NCBI GenBank assembly: GCA_002841865.1
Contig: PHBD01000028.1
Coordinates: forward strand, 1-45,574
Source of the DNA: Deltaproteobacteria bacterium HGW-Deltaproteobacteria-19
Lineage (GTDB): Bacteria > Desulfobacterota > Syntrophia > Syntrophales > PHBD01
DNA length: 45,574 nucleotides
Reading direction: 5' to 3'
In this document: positions 34,544 to 42,376 of the stretch, piece after piece
Layout of the letters: every line of letters begins with the position of its first letter
Numbering within the stretch: position 1 is the stretch's first letter
Notes under the pieces: generated by a model
Told to the model about the DNA's origin: nothing
The model's input: the letters and a program-made list of their open reading frames with translations, nothing else
Database searches by the model: none
Program-made: the position numbers and the translations under genes

Positions 34544-34732
34544 ATGGATGGAACCATTTCCGAGATGATTGTTCTTCTCGTCATTGCTCTGATTATTGTC
34601 GCCGTCGTCATCATACCCAGTTCGAAGAAAAAGGCGGGAAATGAGAGAAAGATTTTAAACCAGGGGAAGGAAGAAGCATCATCCAAAGTGGTGGAATCGC
34701 AGGATCCAGCAAACCGCAAGAAGAAGGGATAG
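34544..34732 (+). CDS. Small single-pass membrane protein
   Basis: The 62-residue protein has a strong ribosome site (AAGGAGAT). An N-terminal membrane helix (about residues 5-26, SEMIVLLVIALIIVAVVIIP) is followed by a highly charged Lys/Glu tail ending in KKKG. There is no recognised family. It is the first gene of the cargo side and lies 418 bases before the antiporter. Confidence 0.6.
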   Translation: MDGTISEMIVLLVIALIIVAVVIIPSSKKKAGNERKILNQGKEEASSKVVESQDPANRKKKG

Positions 34733-34913
34733 TTGGTGTTATAGCTTTTGATTAACTCTGGCACTTGTGGAAATCAGACAACAGCAGGGATCATACTATG
34801 AGATAATTCAGACAAAGAGACTGCCACATCAGGTGTCTTGGACAATTTGAGATCTCCTTAGGAGTAATCTTCAAGATCGTGCCTCAGTCAGAAATCCACG
34901 GGGTCCATTTCCC

Positions 34914-34942
34914 TTGACACGCAAAACTGTCCATCCTATCTT
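34914..34942 (+). promoter_or_regulatory. Probable promoter of the antiporter-Usp pair
   Basis: TTGACA (34914-34919), 17 bases, TATCTT (34937-34942). It lies in the 418-base gap 34733-35150 and implies a leader of about 200 bases. I see no terminator or further gene in that gap. Confidence 0.6.
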
Positions 34943-35150
34943 GCACAATAAGATCAAGATATTCAGCAAGATTAGGTGCTGGTGACAGGTACACTGATTC
35001 GCGGTCGTTACGACACAATTGAAGAGAGAAAGGGCAGGACGGTCCTATTCTAAAAAACACCGGAAAGAGGGATTTTCAGCTGCCGATGATTAATCAATGA
35101 CGATTCGCTGTTTGTATTAAGAGATACGCCGCTCATGGAAGGCGGAAACG

Positions 35151-36836
35151 ATGAATGAATTGAACATACTTATTACATTCGCCGGAGGCCTTGCAGCGGC
35201 CCTGGTATTTGGCTATATCGCCCACCACCTGAAAATTCCCCCCCTCGTGGGTTACCTTCTGGCAGGTATTCTCGTAGGTCCCCACACTCCGGGCTTCGTC
35301 GCTAACCGCGAGGTGGCAGAGCAGTTCGCCGAAATCGGCGTCATTCTGTTACTCTTTGGAATTGGCCTGCGTTTTCACTTGCGTGAGTTGTATGCCGTCT
35401 GGCGGGTGGCCGTGCCTGGTGCTTTGATCCAGAGCACAATGTCAACGGTCACACTGATGCTGTTGCTTTACCTAATGGGTTGGAACTGGATCTCCGGACT
35501 GATTCTTGGAATGGCGATCTCGGTTGCCAGCACAGTTGTCATGGCCAGGGTTTTGGCCGAGTGGCATGATCTCCATGCCCAGATCGGACACATAGCAATC
35601 GGCTGGACAGTCGTCGAAGACATCCTCACAGTTCTCATGCTCTTGCTCTTGCCCATCATCTTTGCCACGGGCGGCACCACGAGTCACAGCATCGGGTATG
35701 TTCTTGGACTTGCAGCTCTGAAGGTCGCCGGTTTGGTAGCTGTCGTTGTCGTTCTAGGACTGTGGGTCATTCCCTGGGCGTTGGAGCGTATCGAAAAGAC
35801 CCATTCCCGTGAACTCTTCACCCTGGCAGTACTAGTCCTGGCCGTAGGGATCGCCGTCAGTTCCGCTAAGTTCTTTGGCGTGTCGATGGCTCTCGGAGCG
35901 TTCCTTGCTGGGCTTGCTGTTGGTCGCTCAGACTTTGCCGCTCGGGCGGCTGGTGATGCTGTGCCGATGCGCGACGCCTTCGCTGTTCTTTTCTTCGTAT
36001 CGGTCGGCATGCTCTTCGACCCCCGGAGTCTCCTCCAATCACCACTGGCTATTGTCATGGTGCTGGTCGTGGTGATCATCATCAAGCCATTGGCCGCCAT
36101 GTTGACCGCTCGCATTCTTGGCAAACCCATGATGATAGCCGGTCCGGTTGGGGCAGCATTTTCACAGGTGGGTGAATTCAGCTTTATCCTGGGCGTGGTC
36201 GCTCTCCAATTGGAACTGCTCAACGATACTGGATGGAATGCCCTAGTGACTGCATCAATCATCTCGATAGCCCTGAATCCGTTTATCTATCGTTGGGCTC
36301 GCCTCAGGTCTACAAGGGTGGCAAAGATCCCGATTACCCAAAAGGCACGACCCAGGATCGAACCAAACAACTGCATTCTAGTCGGCTATGGACCGGTGGG
36401 AAAGATCGTATATGAAATTCTCTCCGAACGCGGCACCGACGTCACAGTGATCGATCTCAATCTGGACACGGTCCGCCGGCTGCGAGCCGACGGGAAAAAG
36501 GCACTGTATGGCGATGTTCTACGGCCGGATACATTGGATGAAGCCGGTATCGCGTCGGCAGGTCGTTTTATTCTCAGTACAGATGTAGAGAATGCAGCGG
36601 AAATCATCAGGCAAGCGCGTCTCCTGAACCCGGACCTTAAGGTTCTTGCACGTTGCGCCCATCTACGTGATGCAGCCTCACTGAGGCATGCTGGTGCCGA
36701 GATCGTCGCTGCGGGTGAAGCCGAAGTGGGGGTCGCTCTGGCTGAAGCGCTGGCGGATGAGGACGAGATGGCTTGCGGTGTTACCTCCGCTAATAGAGAA
36801 GCCATTCGAAATGCCCTTTATGATATACCAGGGTGA
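35151..36836 (+). CDS. Monovalent cation:proton antiporter, KefB/YbaL type with TrkA-N domain
   Basis: The 561-residue CPA2 transporter has about 12 hydrophobic helices (residues 1-385), including VGYLLAGILVGPHTPG, FGIGLRFHLREL and SVASTVVMARVL. A cytosolic Rossmann RCK/TrkA-N domain follows (about 400-520) with ILVGYGPVGKIVYEIL and VIDLNLDTVRRLRADGKKALYGD. Length and architecture match E. coli YbaL more closely than KefB/KefC. It should exchange K+ or Na+ for H+, gated by a nucleotide bound to the RCK domain. GGAAGG precedes the ATG. The stress-protein gene follows after 25 bases, so they are probably co-transcribed. Confidence 0.9.
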   Translation: MNELNILITFAGGLAAALVFGYIAHHLKIPPLVGYLLAGILVGPHTPGFVANREVAEQFAEIGVILLLFGIGLRFHLRELYAVWRVAVPGALIQSTMSTVTLMLLLYLMGWNWISGLILGMAISVASTVVMARVLAEWHDLHAQIGHIAIGWTVVEDILTVLMLLLLPIIFATGGTTSHSIGYVLGLAALKVAGLVAVVVVLGLWVIPWALERIEKTHSRELFTLAVLVLAVGIAVSSAKFFGVSMALGAFLAGLAVGRSDFAARAAGDAVPMRDAFAVLFFVSVGMLFDPRSLLQSPLAIVMVLVVVIIIKPLAAMLTARILGKPMMIAGPVGAAFSQVGEFSFILGVVALQLELLNDTGWNALVTASIISIALNPFIYRWARLRSTRVAKIPITQKARPRIEPNNCILVGYGPVGKIVYEILSERGTDVTVIDLNLDTVRRLRADGKKALYGDVLRPDTLDEAGIASAGRFILSTDVENAAEIIRQARLLNPDLKVLARCAHLRDAASLRHAGAEIVAAGEAEVGVALAEALADEDEMACGVTSANREAIRNALYDIPG

Positions 36837-36861
36837 GATAAGATGAAAAGAGAGGGTAGTA

Positions 36862-37680
36862 ATGAAGAACAGATTTATCGTATTGATTGATTTCTCAGCT
36901 TATTCAAAACACCTCATTCAATTTGCCTATGACTGGAGTCAAAGAGCGAATGCTGAAATACTTCTGGTTCACCATGTTGTTGCATTATATCCAGTCATGA
37001 CACCTTATGAAGTCAAGATTAAACTTATAGGTGATGCCACCAGAAAAGCTGGGGAAAAGTTAAAAAAGTTGATTAAAGCCGTTCTTCCAGAAGGAACAGC
37101 AGTCAGATCAATTGTTTCTGACAGCAATCTAATCGTGATTTTGAAACAGTTGCTTGGAGAACCATACAACAATTTATTGTTTCTTGGCATCAAGGGAACG
37201 GGTTTGATGAAGAAGATATTCATTGGGAGTCAGGCTGTAGAAATAATAAACTATATTAACAACTTGATCGTGGTCATGCCTGAAAATGCCGCCTGTTGTG
37301 CTCCGAATGTTATCCATGTCGCAGTTCAAAGAGATTATCCGCTGAACATTGATGAATTCAATAATTTCTTGGGCTTTCATACAGAAAAATCAAGCAGGCT
37401 TGTCTTCTTCTCCGTTATGATGCCCGGCGACGACCAATACTCAATTGAACAATATTTGAAAGAGTTGACGGAACTATACGTCGATAAATTCAATGTATCT
37501 CATGAACTGTACTTAGGAAAAAAAGCATTGAAATCTCTCAGAGAAGTGATTCTAAAAAAGCAGAATGAATTCGTTGTAGTTCAAAGAGGATCGAGAATGT
37601 TGTTGACGGATGTCTTTAGAAAATTTCTGATCAATGAACTTGTTTATGAAGGGAATACGCCATTAGTTATCGTGCCGTGA
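36862..37680 (+). CDS. Universal stress protein with two tandem Usp domains
   Basis: The 272-residue protein starts MKNRFIVLIDFSAYSKHLIQ, the typical Usp N-terminus. The first domain holds the ATP-binding G2xG9xGS motif in LGIKGTGLMKKIFIGSQA. The second, degenerate domain runs from about residue 145 to PLVIVP. Codon use is strikingly AT-rich compared with the core genes, so this gene was recently transferred. Usp domains often regulate linked transporters. Joint cargo with the antiporter suggests sensing of ATP or stress to control ion flux, an inference from context only. Confidence 0.85.
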   Translation: MKNRFIVLIDFSAYSKHLIQFAYDWSQRANAEILLVHHVVALYPVMTPYEVKIKLIGDATRKAGEKLKKLIKAVLPEGTAVRSIVSDSNLIVILKQLLGEPYNNLLFLGIKGTGLMKKIFIGSQAVEIINYINNLIVVMPENAACCAPNVIHVAVQRDYPLNIDEFNNFLGFHTEKSSRLVFFSVMMPGDDQYSIEQYLKELTELYVDKFNVSHELYLGKKALKSLREVILKKQNEFVVVQRGSRMLLTDVFRKFLINELVYEGNTPLVIVP

Positions 37681-37871
37681 AGAAAGAAACCATCACGATG
37701 GACGGATCATCGCCGGCAAATGAATTCAATACCGTTTTCCTGGTTTCGCTCCTTGGCATGGGATTGCTAAAGGGTTCGAATTCTGATGTCAAATAACGAG
37801 TCCTCGTGCTTTTGTCAGTTCTTTGTCATTATCAATAACATACATGTATAATCAATAGGTTATGCTGTCGT

Positions 37872-37892
37872 GTGCGGGTTCGACTCCCGCAC
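37872..37892 (+). other. tRNA T-arm-like fragment near the right end of the island
   Basis: GTGCGGG-TTCGACT-CCCGCAC is a perfect seven-pair stem with a consensus T-loop, followed by CCACTTTACCA. No D-arm or anticodon arm is found upstream, so it is not a complete tRNA. It differs from the tRNA-Pro repeat 60 bases further on. It may be the scar of another tRNA-targeted insertion. Confidence 0.45.
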
Positions 37893-37952
37893 CCACTTTA
37901 CCATTTTATTACCAGAACCACAGCTAAGGCAGATTTGACGGGTCATGTAAGG

Positions 37953-37977
37953 GGTTCAAATCCTGCCGCCCCGACCA
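37953..37977 (+). repeat. Right attachment site (attR)
   Basis: Exact 25-bp copy of the tRNA-Pro 3' end (30003-30027). The surrounding sequence cannot form a tRNA. Confidence 0.9.
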
Positions 37978-37987
37978 GACATTTCAG

Positions 37988-38017
37988 AAGGCTGTGAGGC
38001 GACTTGCAGCCTTTTTT
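37988..38017 (+). terminator. Intrinsic terminator beyond attR, probably the native tRNA-Pro terminator
   Basis: AAGGCTG (37988-37994) pairs with CAGCCTT (38007-38013), and six Ts follow (38012-38017). It lies ten bases from the attR core. Before island insertion it would have lain just after the tRNA CCA. Confidence 0.75.
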
Positions 38018-38065
38018 CATGGAGCGAGGTGAGATTCCTTGCCTTTTCCCGTCGCGTTCTGTAGG

Positions 38066-38095
38066 TTGCCGGCAATATCAGCAAAGGGTTACAAT
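38066..38095 (+). promoter_or_regulatory. Probable promoter of the lipoprotein gene
   Basis: TTGCCG (38066-38071), 18 bases, TACAAT (38090-38095). It lies only about 20 bases before the start codon, so the leader would be very short. Confidence 0.4.
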
Positions 38096-38113
38096 CTTTT
38101 ACAGGAGGAGATC

Positions 38114-38515
38114 ATGAAGATCAGAACCATTGGTTTATCGGGATGGGTTTTCGCTGTTGCCGCATTCTGTTTCCTTTTCATCCAGGGATGCGCGCAGGAT
38201 ACCCGCCCCAAGTTCCAGACGGAATACCAGGCAATCATGCTGGCGGGCGGCCAGGCTGTGTTCGGGAAGGCGGAATACGTGGGAAAGGACTACATCCTGC
38301 TGAAGGACGTTTTCTACATCCGCAGCCAGGTCAACCAGGAAACGAAGCAGGTAACGAACATCCTGATCAAAAAGGGCCAGGAACTGCACGGGGCGGAGCA
38401 GATGTACATCAATACCCGCCACATCGCCGTGATCGAGCCGGTCTCCCCGGAATCGCAGGTAGCCAAGCTGATCAAGGAGAAGAAGGCTCAGAGTCCGGAG
38501 GGGCAGAAGCCGTAG
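38114..38515 (+). CDS. Small putative lipoprotein, unknown function
   Basis: ATG 38114 follows AGGAGGAG; the frame extends upstream to 38039 without support. The 133-residue product begins with a basic and hydrophobic signal peptide ending FLFIQGCAQD, a plausible lipobox with the lipidated Cys about residue 26. The mature part is soluble and Lys/Glu-rich at its end (LIKEKKAQSPEGQKP), with no family I recognise. An IS256-like remnant begins just after the stop, so the C-terminus could have been altered by that insertion. Confidence 0.75.
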   Translation: MKIRTIGLSGWVFAVAAFCFLFIQGCAQDTRPKFQTEYQAIMLAGGQAVFGKAEYVGKDYILLKDVFYIRSQVNQETKQVTNILIKKGQELHGAEQMYINTRHIAVIEPVSPESQVAKLIKEKKAQSPEGQKP

Positions 38516-38526
38516 GTTGTGTCAAG

Positions 38527-39113
38527 AATCTTTCGCTTTTATAGTGGCAGTGCCCATCGGGGTTCTAGATCGCCTCTGCTATTTCGATATCCTGATTCAG
38601 GCCCTGTTCTTTGAGCAGATCCATGTTCAGGTACCGTCGTGATCCCCATTGGGTTCCGGCCACGTGCCGGAGCCGGGCCGCGCAGAGCATGAGAGCGGGA
38701 TGACCACCGGGGAAGGCGCCCACAACCCGGGTGCGTCGCCGGATCTCCTTCATGATCCTCTCCAGGGCATTGTTGGTCCGGATCCGGATTCGGTGCTCCC
38801 GGGGAAAGTCGTAGAACGAAAAGGTCTCCAGAATCGATTCCCGAACCTTCTTCGCCGCTTCCCTGAGCTTCAAGGCCTCCAGCTTGTCCGCCTCCGCTTC
38901 CAGCAGAGGATTCAGTGTCTTTTCCTCCGTGCTCCGCACCATCTCCCCCATGTGGCTCTTGATCGCCCCTTCATTTAACCGGATGATTTCCCCTTGTTAT
39001 TGTGTATAATTCTTCTCCACGGCAGTCTCCTTCCTTCGGCAGGTTGTGTTGTCGTGACGTTAATCCGACCCGTGTTGGGCACTGCCGTGCTACTTCAAAA
39101 AAGCGAAAGATTT
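38527..39113 (-). mobile_element. Internally deleted IS256-family element
   Basis: Inverted ends AATCTTTCGCTTTT (38527-38540) and AAAAGCGAAAGATT (39100-39113) are exact. Just inside them are GGCAGTGCCC and GGGCACTGCC. The true tips probably lie a few bases further out (GTGTCAAG on the left). The interior carries only a deleted transposase. Confidence 0.75.
38565..38951 (-). pseudogene. IS256 (mutator-type) transposase, catalytic core deleted
   Basis: Full IS256 transposases are about 400 residues. Here 128 remain. GEMVRSTEEKTLNPLLEAEADKL, which matches the family N-terminus, is joined directly to KLREAAKKVRESILETFSFYDFP and the C-terminal RTNNALERIMKEIRRRTRVVGAFPGG with RLRHVAGTQWGSRRYLNMDLL. 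The DDE core between is missing. A stop codon lies in frame about 16 codons upstream of the ATG. The product cannot be an active transposase. Confidence 0.85.
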
Positions 39114-39232
39114 TTACGTTATCAAAAAAATCAATATAGACGGCTGGTTTCACCGATCGGGAATCGGATGGAGGGAGCGGGCGCATGGTGACGCACCGGC
39201 CGGCAGTGTGGATCGCATAGGGAGGACATCCA

Positions 39233-42200
39233 GTGGCGGATCGGGATCTGCTCGAAGAGAACGCCCTGTTGAAGCAGAGGATCAGGGAGCTGGAACAGTC
39301 GGAATCCGTTCTCCGGAAGGCGGAGGAAGCGCTCCGGTCGTCGGAGGCCCGGTTCCGCATGCTGCACCGGAGCATGATCGACGCCTTTGTCACGGTCGAC
39401 ATGCAGGGCCATATCCTGGAGTTCAACGAATCCTTTTTTCGCATGCTCGGCTATGCACCCGAAGAGATCCGCGGGCTCACCTACGAGGACATCACGCCCG
39501 AAAAATGGCATGCCATGGAAAGGGCCATCATCGAAAAAGAGGTGCTCACCCGGGGATATTCGGAGGTCTATGAAAAGGAGTACCGCAGGAAAGATGGGAC
39601 GGTCTTCCCGGTGGAGCTGCGGACCACGCTCCTGATGGATGCGGATGGCGCCCCTTCCATCATGTGGGCCATCGTCCGCGACATCACTGGGCGCAAGCGG
39701 ATGGAGGAAGCGCTCAGAAGCAGCGAGGAACAGTACCGGACACTCGTTGATAAGATGCAGGATGCCGTTTTCCGCTCGGATCTGAAAGGAAACCTCACCT
39801 TTATCACACCCTCTGCGGCCCGGATCCTTGGCTATTCGTCCGTGGAGGAAATGATTGGCTTGAATATCGGTAACCATTTTTATCATGATCCGGAAGAAGC
39901 GCGAAGGCACGGGAAAATGCTTCGAGAGAAAGGCATCCTCACGCAATACGAAGCCACCCTCAAGCGTGCCGATACCGGACAGCTTGTTGCCGTGTTGGCA
40001 AACAGCCAGTTTTTCCGTGACGGGGAAGGAAACGTCATCGGGATCGAAGGTGTTTACAGCGATATTACGGATCGAAGGCGGGCGGAGGCGACGCTCCTCG
40101 AAAGCGAGGCGAAGTTCTCCCGCGTGTTCCGCATGAGTCCCGACATCATGACCATCACCCGGCTCAGAGACAGCGTCTATGTCGATGTGAATGACGAGTT
40201 TACGAGGCAGACCGGTTATGAGAGGGAAGAAGCCATCGGCAGGACCCCCTTTGACCTTGCCGTGTGGATCGATTATTCGGACCGCGAACGTATACTGGAA
40301 AGCCTGCTTGCCAATGAAGAGCTGAAGGTCCAGGAATACCGCTTTCGCAGAAGGAACGGAACGGTCTTCACCTGCGAGATGACGGCCCGCATCATCACGA
40401 TCGGCGGTGAGCGGTGCCTCCTCGGCATGTACCGCAACGTCACGGAAAAGATCGAGGCGCAGAGAGCTCGGCAGGAAAGCGAGGAAAAATTCCGCTCCGT
40501 GGTCGAAAGGTCCCTGGTCGGAATCGCCATCATCGACGACGCCTCCCGGTATGTATACGTGAATGATGAATTCTGCCGTCTTTCCGGATATCCGGAACAG
40601 GAATTGCTGGGCAGGCACTCCGATTTTTCACTGACGGAAGAAAGCAGGAAAATGATGACAGAGCGTTTTCTGCGCCGTCGTCATGGGGAAGACGTCCCTT
40701 CCCATTACGAATTTTCTTTTTTGCGAAAGGACGGTGAAGAACGTACGGGTGAGGTCCGCAGTGCGCTGTATGCCGATTCGTCGGGCAGGGTGAGAACCAT
40801 CATTCAGGTCATCGACATCACGGACCGCAAGAAAACGGAGGATTCACTCCTCCTGATGCAGTTCGCGATGGATAACGCCCCGGACAGCGCCCTCCTGGTG
40901 GGTGACAAAGGCACCATCGAATACGCGAACAACGCCGCCTGCATGTCCATGGGCTACACCCGGGAAGAGCTGATGGGGATGAAGGTGTTCGATATCGACC
41001 CGGATTTTCCCGTTGAGGGTTGGGAGCAGCACAAGATGGACGTCAGGCGCCTGGGCAGAATGACGTTCAACGGGCGCCACCGCACAAAGGACGGAAGGCT
41101 GTTTCCCGTCGAAGTGACCACGAATTATTTTAATTACAAGGACCATTTTCTTACCATCGCCTTCGACCGGGACATCACGGAGCGCCTGCAGGCGGAGGAG
41201 GAAAAGCGCAGCCTGGAGGAGCGCCTGAACCGTGCCGAGAAGATGGAGGCCCTGGGAACTCTGGCGGGCGGCGTCGCCCACGACCTGAACAACACCCTGG
41301 GCGTTGTCATCGGTTACACGGAGCTGCTTCTGAACACGCTTGACGCCGAAAGCCCGATCCGACCCCGGCTCACAAGTATCATGCAGGCCAGCGGGCGGGC
41401 AGCGGCCATCGTCCAGGATCTTCTGACCCTGGCGAGGAGAGGGGTGACCAGGAAAGAAGTGCTGAATCTGAACGGGATCGTGACCGATTTTCATAAATCC
41501 CCCGAGTTTGAAAAGCTGGTCTCCCACCATCCCTCCGTCCGGTTTGCATTCGAACTTGAGCCGGATCTCCTGAATCTCTCCGGGTCGCCGGTGCATCTCG
41601 TCAAGACCCTCTTCAACCTGGTCTCGAACGCCGTCGAGTCCATGCCGGAAGGCGGCCCGCTGATGGTCAGGACGGCCAACCGATACCTCGACAAGCCGGT
41701 TCACGGATATGACCATGTCCGGGAGGGGGACTATGTGGTCCTTTCCGTGTCCGACAGGGGGGAAGGGATCCCGGCTTCCGACATGCCGCACATCTTTGAA
41801 CCGTTTTATACGAAGAAGGTCATGGGGAGAAGTGGGACGGGCCTGGGGCTGTCCGTGGTCTGGGGCACGGTGAAAGATCACAGCGGGTACATCGATGCCC
41901 GGAGCGAAGAGGGGAAGGGCAGCACCTTTACCCTTTATTTCCCCGTGACGAGGGAGGAACTGCCGGCCGCAGCCGTCTCCACGTCCGTTTCGGAATACAT
42001 GGGAAGGGAGGAGTCCGTCCTGGTGGTGGATGATGTCAAAGAGCAGCGCGATTTGGCGGCGGAGCTGCTGAGAGGGCTCCATTACAACGTGGAAACTGTC
42101 TCAAGCGGAGAAGAGGCGGTGGCCTATCTCCAGGATCATCGTGTGGACCTGATCCTCCTGGATATGATCATGGACCCCGGTATGGACGGGCTGGACACCT

Positions 42201-42376
42201 ACCGGCACATCCTGGAGATCAACCCGAAGCAGAAGGCGATCATCGTGAGCGGCTTTTCGGAGACGGATCGCGTCAACAAAGCCCAGGCCCTCGGCGCGGG
42301 CGAATATGTCCGCAAGCCCTATGTCGTCGAGAAGCTCGGCCTGGCGGTCAGAAAGGAGCTTGAGCGGACCGTCTGA
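39233..42376 (+). CDS. Soluble hybrid histidine kinase with five PAS domains and a receiver domain
   Basis: The 1047-residue protein starts at GTG 39233, with GGGAGG eight bases upstream. A short coiled coil (1-40) leads into five PAS/PAC modules (about 42-165, 166-285, 286-410, 411-535, 536-660), several ending in the D.T.RK/R type PAC signature. HisKA follows with GGVAHDLNN (His683), then HATPase with NLVSNAVESMPEGG, DRGEGIP and GTGLGLSVVWG. The C-terminal receiver has VLVVDD and the phospho-acceptor Asp977 in LLDMIMDPG. There are no membrane helices, so it senses a cytoplasmic signal, perhaps redox or a small ligand through PAS cofactors. No partner regulator lies next to it. Confidence 0.93.
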   Translation: MADRDLLEENALLKQRIRELEQSESVLRKAEEALRSSEARFRMLHRSMIDAFVTVDMQGHILEFNESFFRMLGYAPEEIRGLTYEDITPEKWHAMERAIIEKEVLTRGYSEVYEKEYRRKDGTVFPVELRTTLLMDADGAPSIMWAIVRDITGRKRMEEALRSSEEQYRTLVDKMQDAVFRSDLKGNLTFITPSAARILGYSSVEEMIGLNIGNHFYHDPEEARRHGKMLREKGILTQYEATLKRADTGQLVAVLANSQFFRDGEGNVIGIEGVYSDITDRRRAEATLLESEAKFSRVFRMSPDIMTITRLRDSVYVDVNDEFTRQTGYEREEAIGRTPFDLAVWIDYSDRERILESLLANEELKVQEYRFRRRNGTVFTCEMTARIITIGGERCLLGMYRNVTEKIEAQRARQESEEKFRSVVERSLVGIAIIDDASRYVYVNDEFCRLSGYPEQELLGRHSDFSLTEESRKMMTERFLRRRHGEDVPSHYEFSFLRKDGEERTGEVRSALYADSSGRVRTIIQVIDITDRKKTEDSLLLMQFAMDNAPDSALLVGDKGTIEYANNAACMSMGYTREELMGMKVFDIDPDFPVEGWEQHKMDVRRLGRMTFNGRHRTKDGRLFPVEVTTNYFNYKDHFLTIAFDRDITERLQAEEEKRSLEERLNRAEKMEALGTLAGGVAHDLNNTLGVVIGYTELLLNTLDAESPIRPRLTSIMQASGRAAAIVQDLLTLARRGVTRKEVLNLNGIVTDFHKSPEFEKLVSHHPSVRFAFELEPDLLNLSGSPVHLVKTLFNLVSNAVESMPEGGPLMVRTANRYLDKPVHGYDHVREGDYVVLSVSDRGEGIPASDMPHIFEPFYTKKVMGRSGTGLGLSVVWGTVKDHSGYIDARSEEGKGSTFTLYFPVTREELPAAAVSTSVSEYMGREESVLVVDDVKEQRDLAAELLRGLHYNVETVSSGEEAVAYLQDHRVDLILLDMIMDPGMDGLDTYRHILEINPKQKAIIVSGFSETDRVNKAQALGAGEYVRKPYVVEKLGLAVRKELERTV

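Larger units (their letters stand above)
30003..37977. mobile_element. Integrated plasmid-like island in tRNA-Pro (about 7.95 kb)
   Basis: It is bounded by 25-bp direct repeats of the tRNA 3' end. A tyrosine recombinase gene lies immediately inside the left end and reads toward it. The minus-strand module is integrase, zinc-ribbon protein, HUH replication initiator and ribbon-helix-helix regulator. The plus-strand cargo is a small membrane protein, a KefB/YbaL-type antiporter and a tandem universal stress protein. No capsid, portal, relaxase or conjugation genes are seen. It thus resembles an integrated rolling-circle plasmid or a minimal satellite rather than a prophage. The cargo is clearly more AT-rich, especially from 36840 on. 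Confidence 0.85.

Noticed and set aside
30028-37977. Possibility that the island is a prophage
   Set aside because: No capsid, portal, terminase, tail or lysis gene is visible; only integration, replication and cargo genes are present.
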